Assembly (NCBI GenBank): GCA_002730875.1
Contig: PCBI01000006.1
Location: 190,044-254,043 of the forward strand
Direction: 5' to 3'
From: Spirochaetaceae bacterium
Lineage (GTDB): Bacteria; Spirochaetota; Leptospiria; Leptospirales; Leptonemataceae
DNA: 64,000 nucleotides
Within the stretch, counting starts at the first letter, position 1. Each line of letters starts with the position of its first letter. A program made the position numbers and the translations under genes. The notes below the pieces were generated by a model that was given only the letters and a program-made list of their open reading frames with translations, made no database searches and was not told the origin of the DNA. Of this stretch, positions 55,950 to 64,000 are shown piece after piece.

Positions 55950-56702
55950 TTACTCCGGACGGAAACCTCCTCCATTTATGTCGAGCACATGAGCCGTGAT
56001 GAAAGATGCCATGTCCGAGCACAAAAAGGCCACACCGTTTGCGATGTCCAGAGGTTCTCCAGCTCGACCGAGAGGAATTTTCTTCACCATCTCGTCTCGG
56101 ATCTTGTCCGGGATGGCATCGGTCATGTCGGTTTTTACAAACCCTGGCGCGATTGCGTTGCAGCGGATACCTCTGGAAGCTCCCTCCAGAGCCACGGTCT
56201 TCGTAAAACCGATGACGCCGGCCTTGGAAGCGGAATAGTTCGCCTGTCCGGGGTTGCCGTTTTCACCGGCAATGGAACTGATATTCACGATGGAGCCTGA
56301 TCGGGCTTTCATCATCGCTTTAAAAGCTGCCTGAGTACATAGGTAGGTACCGGTCAGGTTTACGCCAATTACCGCATCCCACTGCTCTTTTTTCATTCTC
56401 ATGAGCAAAGTGTCTTTGGTGATTCCCGCATTGTTTACCAGGATATCGATTTTGCCCAGGGTGGAGATGCAGGTTTCGATGAGCTTCTCAGCCGGCTCCT
56501 GCTGCGAAATATCCCCGGCAAAATGTCCGGTTTTCACGCCCCTTTTGGATGCGATCTCTTCAGCGGCCTTTTTAGCGGCGTCGTCGTTGATATCGTTGAT
56601 GATTATGTCGGCTCCAAGTTCGGCCAGTCGGTCCGCGATGGCGTATCCAATTCCGCGGGCAGAACCGGTAACAACAGCGGCTTTTCCTTTCAGATCAACC
56701 AT
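55950..56702 (-). CDS. fabG: 3-oxoacyl-ACP reductase
   Basis: FabG reduces 3-oxoacyl-ACP with NADPH in the fatty acid cycle. The SDR nucleotide motif TGSARGIGYAIA (12-23), NNAG (90-93), N115, S143 in NISSIAGE, and Y156/K160 in ANYSASK form the full set. The C-terminal LDINGGGF is typical. It has 250 residues. The adjacent acpP fits. A divergent promoter region separates it from the cyclase gene. Confidence 0.96.
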   Translation of the reverse strand: MVDLKGKAAVVTGSARGIGYAIADRLAELGADIIINDINDDAAKKAAEEIASKRGVKTGHFAGDISQQEPAEKLIETCISTLGKIDILVNNAGITKDTLLMRMKKEQWDAVIGVNLTGTYLCTQAAFKAMMKARSGSIVNISSIAGENGNPGQANYSASKAGVIGFTKTVALEGASRGIRCNAIAPGFVKTDMTDAIPDKIRDEMVKKIPLGRAGEPLDIANGVAFLCSDMASFITAHVLDINGGGFRPE

Positions 56703-56965
56703 GTTTCTCTCCTGATTTTTGATTGGTCAGGGTGGACAGGGCGATTTTCGGGTCAAGCAAGCTAAAGGACCCGGAATTGTAATTTAATGGCCTGGAATTA
56801 TGGATGCCGTCGTCCGATACTAATACCAATCAGGGAAGATATACCTCGCGCTGTGCAAATGCCTGGGCAGTGTAACAGGGTATAGGTTTTTTGGTCAGAA
56901 TACCGGCAGGACGAATGGAGCCCTCACATTACGGAAAGGCCCCTGGCAGATACAGGTAGTTTTAG

Positions 56966-59680
56966 ATGAAAGTTATCGAAACCAGCGCGGGCGCAGTGTA
57001 CATTCAGTATAATCTGCGCTTCTTAAGTAGAGATCCGGATTTCGCACTGCTGCAGGAAATGCGGCGCTGGAAAATGAATGGAATCAAGACGGTCCTGATT
57101 CCCGAAATCGAGTACTCCTCCCTGCCGGATCGCCTGGAGCTTATCCTGACATCGGAAGGCTTCTTATTAAAGATGATTCCGGACAGTGAAAGGTTCGAGA
57201 CTATGGATCTTTCGGTACTGGATAGCGTGGATCATCGTCCGGCCATATTCCTCTGCAGCCCGGAAAGCGCCGAACAAATTGAGCCTGCCGTGGCCGAACT
57301 TCTACGCCGCCGCCAGGGAATCACGGTTCGTCAGGCCCTGGAATGGATGCACCCGGAATCCGAACAGGGTTCCCAGAAAAAAGAGAGCGATGAAGATCAC
57401 AAGGCGGAGTCATCCGGCAGCGAATCCCCGCAAGAATCCAACGGCAAGGGTGCACACCCGCCGTCTGCCAGAGAATTGCCCGAAGCCCGATCCTCCGCGC
57501 CGTCCTCATTCAACAAGAACCTGACTCCCGAATCCGCGGCCTCGCCGACGAAGGAAGAAGATCTACAAAAAACAGCGACCGGCAACGATACCGTGGAACC
57601 GGCCAAAGCGGATGAGCCAACAGGGGGAAATCAGACAACGCCGGTAGCCTCAAGCGCCAGCGCGCCGGCAAAGGCGGAGGCGATTCCGACGAAAGTGGAG
57701 TCCGCATCCCAGGATAGCGCTTCAACAGCGGTAGCGGTTCCGGCGGTAAATTTGGGTTCCGCGGGCGAGTCCAAATTCGGAATCAAGCTAAAGCTGATTG
57801 GAATTATTAGCGGTCTTCTCATCGCTTCCCTTACCGGGATGATTTTTCTGGCCACTTACTTCTTTAGAACGGATACCGAACGTAGAATCCAGGAAACCAA
57901 CCTGAGCATCACATCGGTGATTGGACAAAAGATCCTTTCTGAAATTGATAACTTCAGGTATCGCGCAGTCCTTGCGGTTACCGGCGGCGAATCCGAAGAT
58001 GCCGAAAACTCGGTGCAGCTGGGGCCCGTTTCCAGCATTCGCGATGAGCGTCCCACACAGATTCGTTCCATCCCCAATGAAAGAAAGAATGTCTTTTTGA
58101 AGAACAACGATGCCGTGCTCTACCTCGGGGTAGTCAGTCGGGACAATATGTCTCTGAAATACGAGGACCAGATATTTAACGAAGTGGCCCTGCAAAACCG
58201 CGGATTGGATATACAGCAGGTTCAGTCCCAGCTTCCGGTGTACGAAGAGGAGTTTCTTCCCTCCACCGCCGGCGCTGTTCTGGTGAAGAACATCAGCCCC
58301 GCGCTTCGCACTCCGGTTGTGGCGCTCAGCTTTCCTCTGGAAGGCCATCCGGGTCAGGCCGTCATACTGTTTATTGATTCGCGAAAGTTCACGGAAAGCT
58401 TCGAAGGAACCCAGAGCGAAGAAACAGAAATCTACATGGTGGATGGGGACGGTAAGATTATCGCCCACGGAGAAACCGATCTTATCCTTTCGGCGCAATC
58501 CATGAAAAACATCCCGATTGTTCAATATATGCTGGAAAGCAAGGTAAACAGTCAGGTTTCCCGATATATATTCGAAAAAGAGCCGTATCTCGGATCGTTC
58601 AAAAAGCTGGATTTGGGCAATCTTGGCATCATCTCGGTAGTAAAAGAAGAAGTGGCCATGGCCCAGGTCTACCAGACCCAGCGAAGAAACTTCATAATTA
58701 TGGGCATCGTTCTGGTGCTTTCTGTTCTGGTTGTCTATTTCTATGCGCGAAGTCTTTCCATTCCGCTGCGACAACTGGTAGGGGCCACGCGGCTGATCGA
58801 AGACGGGCAGTATGAGTTCGCCTTGAAACCAAAGACCCGCGATGAAGTGGGCGTACTGACATCTTCCTTTTTAAAGATGGCCAACGGACTTCAGGAACGG
58901 GAGCGCATGAAGGACGCTTTCGGAAAGTTCGTGAACAAAGAGATCGCCGAAAAGGCCCTAAAGGGCGAAATCAAGCTGGGAGGAGAGCGAAAGCATTCGG
59001 CTGTATTCTTCTCCGACCTTCGTGGCTTCACCGCCATGTCCGAAAGCATGGAACCAGAAGAGGTAGTGGAGTATCTGAACGATTATTTCTCTGCCATGGT
59101 TGCCTGCGTGGATGAAACAAGAGGCGTGGTGGATAAGTTTATTGGCGACGCCATTATGGCTACCTGGGGCGCTGTTGTGTCCCATGGTAACGATACCGAA
59201 AATGCGGTGAACGGCGCCCTGCGAATGCGGGCAGCTCTGATAAAACTAAATGAACGCAACCGCGAACTGGGACGACCCATCGCTCGATTCGGTTGCGGCA
59301 TCAACTCCGGGCCCGTAATTTCCGGTCAGATTGGATCCGAACAAAAGCTGGAATTCACGGTAATTGGCGATACGGTAAACCTGGCCAGCCGAATCGAAGC
59401 CCTGAACAAGCCTTTTGGCACCGACATCCTGATTTCTACAGATAGCTACGAAGAAGTGAGAGATATCTTCAACGTAGAGCAGATGCCCGCCATCAAGGTT
59501 AAAGGTAAGGAAAAGCCCCAGACTATCTATTTTGTACTCGGTAGAAAGGATGATCCGAACTGCCCCACGTCCCTGGAACAGGTGCGCAAAATGGCCGATA
59601 TCGAGGTCAAGGGCGGCGGACCTACCGGCGATGTAGTGGAGACCGAGGGCGAAGAGAAATATGAGATTCTCGAAGGGTGA
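56966..59680 (+). CDS. Membrane adenylate cyclase (class III) with sensor domain
   Basis: Domains in order are an N-terminal alpha/beta domain (1-125), a long Ser/Ala/Pro/Lys-rich linker (130-265), TM1 at about 275-298, an outer sensor region (300-570) that looks like a Cache-type fold, TM2 at about 574-594 (IIMGIVLVLSVLVVYFYARS), a HAMP segment (LSIPLRQLVGATRLIEDGQY) and the cyclase domain with metal Asp residues in FFSDLRGFTAMSE and FIGDAIMATWG. The transition-state Asn/Arg region reads TVIGDTVNLASRIEAL. It makes cAMP in response to an outer signal. The gene overlaps the FecR-like gene by 20 bp. Confidence 0.93.
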   Translation: MKVIETSAGAVYIQYNLRFLSRDPDFALLQEMRRWKMNGIKTVLIPEIEYSSLPDRLELILTSEGFLLKMIPDSERFETMDLSVLDSVDHRPAIFLCSPESAEQIEPAVAELLRRRQGITVRQALEWMHPESEQGSQKKESDEDHKAESSGSESPQESNGKGAHPPSARELPEARSSAPSSFNKNLTPESAASPTKEEDLQKTATGNDTVEPAKADEPTGGNQTTPVASSASAPAKAEAIPTKVESASQDSASTAVAVPAVNLGSAGESKFGIKLKLIGIISGLLIASLTGMIFLATYFFRTDTERRIQETNLSITSVIGQKILSEIDNFRYRAVLAVTGGESEDAENSVQLGPVSSIRDERPTQIRSIPNERKNVFLKNNDAVLYLGVVSRDNMSLKYEDQIFNEVALQNRGLDIQQVQSQLPVYEEEFLPSTAGAVLVKNISPALRTPVVALSFPLEGHPGQAVILFIDSRKFTESFEGTQSEETEIYMVDGDGKIIAHGETDLILSAQSMKNIPIVQYMLESKVNSQVSRYIFEKEPYLGSFKKLDLGNLGIISVVKEEVAMAQVYQTQRRNFIIMGIVLVLSVLVVYFYARSLSIPLRQLVGATRLIEDGQYEFALKPKTRDEVGVLTSSFLKMANGLQERERMKDAFGKFVNKEIAEKALKGEIKLGGERKHSAVFFSDLRGFTAMSESMEPEEVVEYLNDYFSAMVACVDETRGVVDKFIGDAIMATWGAVVSHGNDTENAVNGALRMRAALIKLNERNRELGRPIARFGCGINSGPVISGQIGSEQKLEFTVIGDTVNLASRIEALNKPFGTDILISTDSYEEVRDIFNVEQMPAIKVKGKEKPQTIYFVLGRKDDPNCPTSLEQVRKMADIEVKGGGPTGDVVETEGEEKYEILEG

Positions 59681-61700
59681 CTGGACCTTCACAATTATTG
59701 CCATATTGCTCCTGGTCTTCCTATCCGGCTGGCTGTATCTGGATTTCACCGCCGGCCTCGAAGCGGGCAACAGACAGCAGGTAGGCGTACTAACGTTCAA
59801 ACGAAGAACGGCGGAACGAAAGCTGTCCGGCTCCACCCTGTGGCAGGGAATGGAGCCCAGTGTGGCCGTATACAATATGGACTCCATCCGCACCGCCGAC
59901 GATTCGGAAGCCACGATTACACTGAACGACGGTACAAAGATAGCGCTGGAAGATAACACAATGATTGTTCTCAACTTTGTGGACGATCAGCCTACCATCG
60001 ACTTCGGATATGGTTCCATGCAGGCCCAGACCACCGGCGAAAGCGAAGTCAACGTAAAGTCCGGGGATAGCATTATCAGCCTGGCGGATTCGGAAGCACG
60101 CATTAGCGGCAAAGACGATGAACTGGAACTACAGGTTCAGAAGGGCGAAGCCCGTTTGCGAACAGGCGATGAAGAACAAACCGTTCAGGAAAACGAAGTG
60201 GCCGGTCTGGATGGCGAGCAAGTAAGGGTGGAGCGCAATTTGCTGACCCTGGTTTCGCCAGCGGACCAGAGTCGCTTCTTCACGGAACAAAGCAGACAGG
60301 CAGTGAACTTCCAGTGGCAGGCGGATGGCGCTGTGATATTGCAAGTAGCCAGCGACCGCGGCTTTGCCAGCATCGTTGCCCAGGCTCCCCAGAATAATCG
60401 AAATGCCAGCGCGGCCATCGGACCGGGCATCTATTACTGGCGTGTGCTGAAGGACGGCAAGAGTTCGCCGGTGCGCAGATTCGCGGTTTATCAACGGCAG
60501 GCGCCGGTACTGCAGATGCCACTGGGCGGCAGCGAGTTTACGTTCCGGGACAACGCCCCGCTCATTCAATTTCTGTGGTCCAGACTGGACGGAGTCACTT
60601 CCTATAGAATTATTGTTTCGCAGAACCAGAATCTGTCCAATCCAGTCATCAATGAGCAGGTTGTAGTAAACAGTCTTTCCCGAAATCTGGGCCCTGGAAC
60701 CTATTACTGGCAAATCCAGCCCATAAGTTCGGCGGACGGTTCGGTCTCAAATAGCGGCATTGGCTCGTTCCGGGTGACCGAGAAAGAAACGATAGCGGCC
60801 CCTGTCCCGCTCAGCCCGGTGAACTCTACTTTTGTGCAGGGAGCTATTGAGCGAAACGGACTTTCTTTTAGCTGGAAACAGGATTCGGAGATTGGCTCCG
60901 TGAACTTTCAGTTGGCCTCCGATGCGAACTTCCAGAGCGTTCTGACATCATCCACGGTTCGCAGCAACGTTTTTAATTACTCAGGAAATCTAACCCCTGG
61001 CACCTACTACTGGCGATTGACCGGCGAAGGATTCAATAGTTCGCGAGTAGCCCAATTTCAGGTGGCGGACAAAGAAAGATTGGAAATAGTTCTGCCAGCG
61101 CCTGGAAGTACCGTTACTTCCCTGCAGCCAGATGTGCAGATCCGATTCGCATGGAAAGGTGGCGTTGGCAATTATAAGCTTCTGGTATCCGGCAGCCCGG
61201 GACTGGAAAACGCCCGCAGCCTGGATACCAGGGATCGCTCCGCCATAGTCCCCGGACTGGACCAGGGTACATACTACTGGAAAGTTCAGCGGTTCAGTTC
61301 CGACGGGGATTTGCTGGGCGAATCCGCTCTAATGAATTTCAAGATTGAGCGAAAACTGGATAAGCCGGAACTCATTTTCCCCATCCCTGGCTCAAACGTG
61401 GATATGACCGAGCTGGACAGCATAACTTTCCGTTGGAAACCGGTGCAAGGGGCCAGAAACTACACATTCCGTCTCTTCCAGATGGACGGCACAGGACAAA
61501 GGCAAATTCTTACCAGAAATGTGGCCGGGACCGCTTTCAAATTGGACGATTTGAGCTTGCTGGACACGGCTCTGTTTCGCTACACTGTAGAAGCAAACGC
61601 TCCCGGACTGGAAGGGGAGCAGGCCCAGGCTGCTTTTAGAATTTCTTTGCAACTGGACAAGAAACCGGAGTTTATTACTCCAGAGGTAATCTTCAAATAA
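59661..61700 (+). CDS. FecR-domain protein with repeated Fn3-like modules
   Basis: A membrane anchor near the start (WTFTIIAILLLVFLSGWLYL) is followed by a FecR domain (SIRTADDSEATITLNDGTKI to VNVKSGDSI). Four beta modules follow, each ending in a GxYYWxx strand (GIYYWRV, GTYYWQI, GTYYWRL, GTYYWKV). The repeats suggest a rod-like periplasmic domain. FecR domains often sense or transmit envelope signals. The start overlaps the cyclase stop by 20 bp, so the products are probably made together. Confidence 0.85.
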   Translation: MRFSKGDWTFTIIAILLLVFLSGWLYLDFTAGLEAGNRQQVGVLTFKRRTAERKLSGSTLWQGMEPSVAVYNMDSIRTADDSEATITLNDGTKIALEDNTMIVLNFVDDQPTIDFGYGSMQAQTTGESEVNVKSGDSIISLADSEARISGKDDELELQVQKGEARLRTGDEEQTVQENEVAGLDGEQVRVERNLLTLVSPADQSRFFTEQSRQAVNFQWQADGAVILQVASDRGFASIVAQAPQNNRNASAAIGPGIYYWRVLKDGKSSPVRRFAVYQRQAPVLQMPLGGSEFTFRDNAPLIQFLWSRLDGVTSYRIIVSQNQNLSNPVINEQVVVNSLSRNLGPGTYYWQIQPISSADGSVSNSGIGSFRVTEKETIAAPVPLSPVNSTFVQGAIERNGLSFSWKQDSEIGSVNFQLASDANFQSVLTSSTVRSNVFNYSGNLTPGTYYWRLTGEGFNSSRVAQFQVADKERLEIVLPAPGSTVTSLQPDVQIRFAWKGGVGNYKLLVSGSPGLENARSLDTRDRSAIVPGLDQGTYYWKVQRFSSDGDLLGESALMNFKIERKLDKPELIFPIPGSNVDMTELDSITFRWKPVQGARNYTFRLFQMDGTGQRQILTRNVAGTAFKLDDLSLLDTALFRYTVEANAPGLEGEQAQAAFRISLQLDKKPEFITPEVIFK

Positions 61701-61701
61701 G

Positions 61702-63027
61702 ATGACCGGTCGAAAGAACATAATTCCAGGCAAGAACTGTCTGCAATCCCGCTCTGCGAAGGGACCTGTCTCGGCATATCCGGTAGCCATTCCGGCAGCC
61801 ATGAGAGGGTTTGGGCGGTTGGCTCTGTCGGTTCTCGTCGTCTTTCTTGTGGCTTACTCCCCGGCCCTCAAGGCCGAAGCTCCATCCGATGAGAAGGTCA
61901 TCGAAGGCCGACAGGAGAACCCAAACCTACCAACCCTTTCGGTACTGATGGAATGGACTTCGGTAAAGATTGCCGAAGAATACATCTTCCAGGTGGCTGA
62001 CCTTCAGGGTCGGGTGCTTATTGATCAAAAGGGATTGAAGGATTCGAAAGTAGAAATCAAGCTAAAGCCGGGCCGGTACCAGCGAAGGATTGGAATCGTA
62101 AACAAGTTCGGCAAGGTGTCTTTCTGGTCTCCCTGGGAAAACTTCAAACTGGTGAAGACAGAGGACCCGGAAATCAAGGAACTCACCCTGGGCGATCATA
62201 CCCCGGGACAGAGTACTCGAGTCATTGTTGCCGGTAAGAACCTGGACGAATACACCGAATTCGAAGCGGTCTCTGGAACCCGAAAAGTGAAGATATGGCG
62301 AAAGCAGGTGCTGTCGGACGGCCGAGTTGCCCTGGATGTGGACACCAGCACTCTGGGCACGGAAGCGGAAGTAGATATCCAGGCAGCGAACCCGGGAAAA
62401 GAGCCAGACAAGATAGAATCGGCGCTCATCATTGACGGCGACGAAGCCAGCGTAACTCAACCGTCCATTGCACGAACCTGGGTACCGGATGATTTTAACA
62501 TGCCCACCGGCTACACCTGGCTCATTCCTGGATATAACCAATTTGAACGCGGAGAGACGCTCAAAGGTTCTCTCATCTCGGGCGGAATACTGTTTTTCTC
62601 GGCGGCATCGCTCTATTATGCCAATCAGGCAAATGCCATTGCTGCGGCCACGGCCAGTGAACCCACGCAGCAGATTTTTTCTAACGTTCTGGTATATAAT
62701 GCTGTAACGCCAAACTTGAGTACATCCAATTTTCAGGCTCTGCAGGTTCAGCAGTCTGTCACTTACAATACCAATGTCAGCAAGTACAACAGCTTCAAGA
62801 ATACCAGTTACACCACCGCTGGCATCGCATTGCTAATCTACGGCTACCATCTGTGGGATGTGTTCACCCATGATTCCCCGGATGGTCTGGCCCTCGTGGC
62901 CGAACCCAGGTCATTGAAGCCAGAATCCGGCGCGCCGGTACACTGGAATCCGGCCAACGCTTATTCCCTGGAACAGCGGGGACTTACCGAGACCTACATG
63001 GGCGCCGGCTACAGAATCCATTTCTGA
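61702..63027 (+). CDS. Envelope protein, third gene of the cyclase-FecR cluster
   Basis: The start at 61702 is one base after the FecR stop; a second start at 61801 would begin the signal peptide (RGFGRLALSVLVVFLVAYSP) directly and may be the true one. The mature part has an Ig/TIG-like domain (IKELTLGDHTPGQSTRVIVA), then a hydrophobic segment GSLISGGILFFSAASLYYAN and another at TAGIALLIYGYHLWDVF, reminiscent of DUF5683-type membrane proteins. Function unknown. The gene cluster suggests a role with the cyclase and FecR proteins in envelope sensing. Confidence 0.7.
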   Translation: MTGRKNIIPGKNCLQSRSAKGPVSAYPVAIPAAMRGFGRLALSVLVVFLVAYSPALKAEAPSDEKVIEGRQENPNLPTLSVLMEWTSVKIAEEYIFQVADLQGRVLIDQKGLKDSKVEIKLKPGRYQRRIGIVNKFGKVSFWSPWENFKLVKTEDPEIKELTLGDHTPGQSTRVIVAGKNLDEYTEFEAVSGTRKVKIWRKQVLSDGRVALDVDTSTLGTEAEVDIQAANPGKEPDKIESALIIDGDEASVTQPSIARTWVPDDFNMPTGYTWLIPGYNQFERGETLKGSLISGGILFFSAASLYYANQANAIAAATASEPTQQIFSNVLVYNAVTPNLSTSNFQALQVQQSVTYNTNVSKYNSFKNTSYTTAGIALLIYGYHLWDVFTHDSPDGLALVAEPRSLKPESGAPVHWNPANAYSLEQRGLTETYMGAGYRIHF

Positions 63028-63226
63028 TCCCGGGCTCTGCTTCTAATTCCTCGCTTGCTTGGCCCCTACAGCAACGTTACAAACCTGGTCCGGCCAAATT
63101 TCGAATGGATAAGTCTACTGAGGCGCTATTCGGCAGGCTTAAGAGATCTCTTGTGCATAGCGCTCCTTGCTCGGACAACGGGCCAGACTCTTTTCCGAAA
63201 CGGTTCGTAATCGGACGATCCACAGA

Positions 63227-63646
63227 TCAAAAGCCCGCTTTTTCCGCATCCGCAGGGTCGATTTGCTTCAGTACCTTTGCCTGCCCCGTGAAGTCTTCGC
63301 CGATGAGCAAGTTCACTACAACGCCCTTTCCGCCTACGATGTCGCCATGCAAAACGTTTATCTTTGCCTGGCCATCCACTATATTGCCTCGCATTACTTC
63401 AATCTGAAGGCCAAAGGTCTTATGCCCTTTGATATCGCCTTCCAGGTAGCGAATACTTAGATTCCGGCAATCTTCAAGATCGCCGCGAACATAGGTGTAG
63501 GTTTGGTTCTTGTCTCTGTAGAGATCGCTGGTTACAACTTCGACTCTTGGCTCTTCTGCTGGTTGCTCGGTGCATTGCGCTCCGGTTAGAAGTATAAGCA
63601 GCACCGGAAGGGTATATCTTAGATTCGCAAACGTGTCCAGGCTCAT
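63227..63646 (-). CDS. Putative lipoprotein with short beta-solenoid-like repeats
   Basis: The signal sequence (RYTLPVLLILLTGAQC) has a lipobox TGAQC. The mature region contains four units of about 15 residues with a GDI/GNI-type core: LEGDIKGHKTFGLQIEV, MRGNIVDGQAKINV, LHGDIVGGKGVVVNL and LIGEDFTGQAKVL. The rhythm suggests a small beta-solenoid. Function unknown. It stands alone near the plsX end. Confidence 0.65.
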   Translation of the reverse strand: MSLDTFANLRYTLPVLLILLTGAQCTEQPAEEPRVEVVTSDLYRDKNQTYTYVRGDLEDCRNLSIRYLEGDIKGHKTFGLQIEVMRGNIVDGQAKINVLHGDIVGGKGVVVNLLIGEDFTGQAKVLKQIDPADAEKAGF

Positions 63647-63754
63647 GGCGCAATTTTTTTGCCTGCATTCTGGAGATCCAGCAATGTTCTACGGCCTTTG
63701 GGGCTATCTCTGACCGCGAAGAACGGAAAAAAGTGCATTCTTCAGGAAGAGTAA

Positions 63755-64000
63755 TCAGGCATGCTTGCGCACCAGGGTTTCGATCTTATGGTTCATCTCT
63801 TTTTCCGAGTATTCCCAGACCAAACGGACAGCGTTTTTGAATGCTTTCGCATTGGAGTTCCCATGGCCGATTACACAGGCCCCGTTTACTCCCAATAGCG
63901 GAGCGCCGCCGTATTCCGTATAATCCATACGACGTTTGATCTCTTCCAGCACAGGCTTGAGCAGATACGCTCCGGTGCGGGCCAGGGACGATCCGGCTAT
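63755..64000 (-). CDS. plsX: Phosphate acyltransferase PlsX (C-terminal part)
   Basis: The open frame continues past the window edge; the visible 81 residues are the C-terminus, IAGSSLARTGAYLLKPVLEE and YTEYGGAPLLGVNGACVIGH, then SNAKAFKNAVRL. This is the end of PlsX, which makes acyl-phosphate from acyl-ACP for phospholipid synthesis. The stop is TGA at 63755-63757. Its location is consistent with other lipid genes in the window, though fabG and acpP are 7 kb away. Confidence 0.9.
   Translation of the reverse strand: MAGSSLARTGAYLLKPVLEEIKRRMDYTEYGGAPLLGVNGACVIGHGNSNAKAFKNAVRLVWEYSEKEMNHKIETLVRKHA

Noticed and set aside
57788..58774. Minus-strand open frame (328 codons) inside the cyclase gene
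   Set aside because: It is antisense to the transmembrane and sensor region of the cyclase and codes for no known domain.

Overview
The window reads as a chromosomal segment of a spirochaete of the Leptospirales, probably a Leptonema- or Turneriella-like lineage rather than Leptospira itself. The case rests on a GreA fused to a very long N-terminal region, many short relaxed lipoboxes ending in Cys, a class III adenylate cyclase next to a FecR-type protein, a CIRCE-controlled groESL, and an overall base composition that looks like low-50s percent G+C by eye, which is higher than Leptospira. This placement is inference; no rRNA or tRNA gene was found to test it.

Layout. 0-10.6 kb: a ferritin-like protein, a CoA-pyrophosphatase-type Nudix enzyme, and a minus-strand run of Gfo/Idh/MocA oxidoreductase, isoleucyl-tRNA synthetase (eukaryote-like type), EgtB and EgtD (ergothioneine synthesis), then a secreted beta-propeller protein. 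10.6-20.3 kb: fused GreA, an extended SDR, two exported proteins of unknown role, the lspA-ECF sigma-anti-sigma cluster, and a radical SAM enzyme with unusual cysteine spacing. 20.3-29.6 kb: a serine hydrolase with a small partner, DusA, a frameshifted small membrane protein, a GT39-like glycosyltransferase, a membrane-embedded AraC regulator and IlvD. 30-38 kb: small regulators and stand-alone enzymes, a CsgG/FlgO-like lipoprotein, a structured GC-rich repeat, an OmpA-family lipoprotein and groES-groEL. 38-45.6 kb: envelope lipoproteins and the glycine cleavage genes gcvT, gcvH, gcvPA and gcvPB. 45.7-50.2 kb: an alpha/beta hydrolase, tandem WYL regulators and a XerC/D-type recombinase. 50.5-56.7 kb: a TPR membrane protein, aroQ, aroB, a six-copy 20-bp tandem repeat, rnc, acpP and fabG. 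57-63 kb: an overlapping adenylate cyclase / FecR / envelope protein triad. The window ends inside plsX.

How genes fit together. EgtB and EgtD would make the thiol-histidine ergothioneine from histidine; their ATGA overlaps with ileS suggest translational coupling. The gcv genes provide the T, H and two-chain P proteins of glycine cleavage; the L protein is not here. fabG, acpP and plsX belong to fatty acid and phospholipid synthesis, with rnc in its common place beside acpP. LspA, which matures the many lipoproteins seen here, is transcribed with an ECF sigma factor and a putative membrane anti-sigma factor.

Most of the window is ordinary core metabolism. The parts that most deserve a second look are the cyclase-FecR triad, the CX8CX2C radical SAM protein, the split serine hydrolase pair, the frameshifted membrane protein, the nested inverted repeats near 34.3 kb, the 20-bp VNTR-like array upstream of aroB, and the hairpin leader in front of gcvPA.
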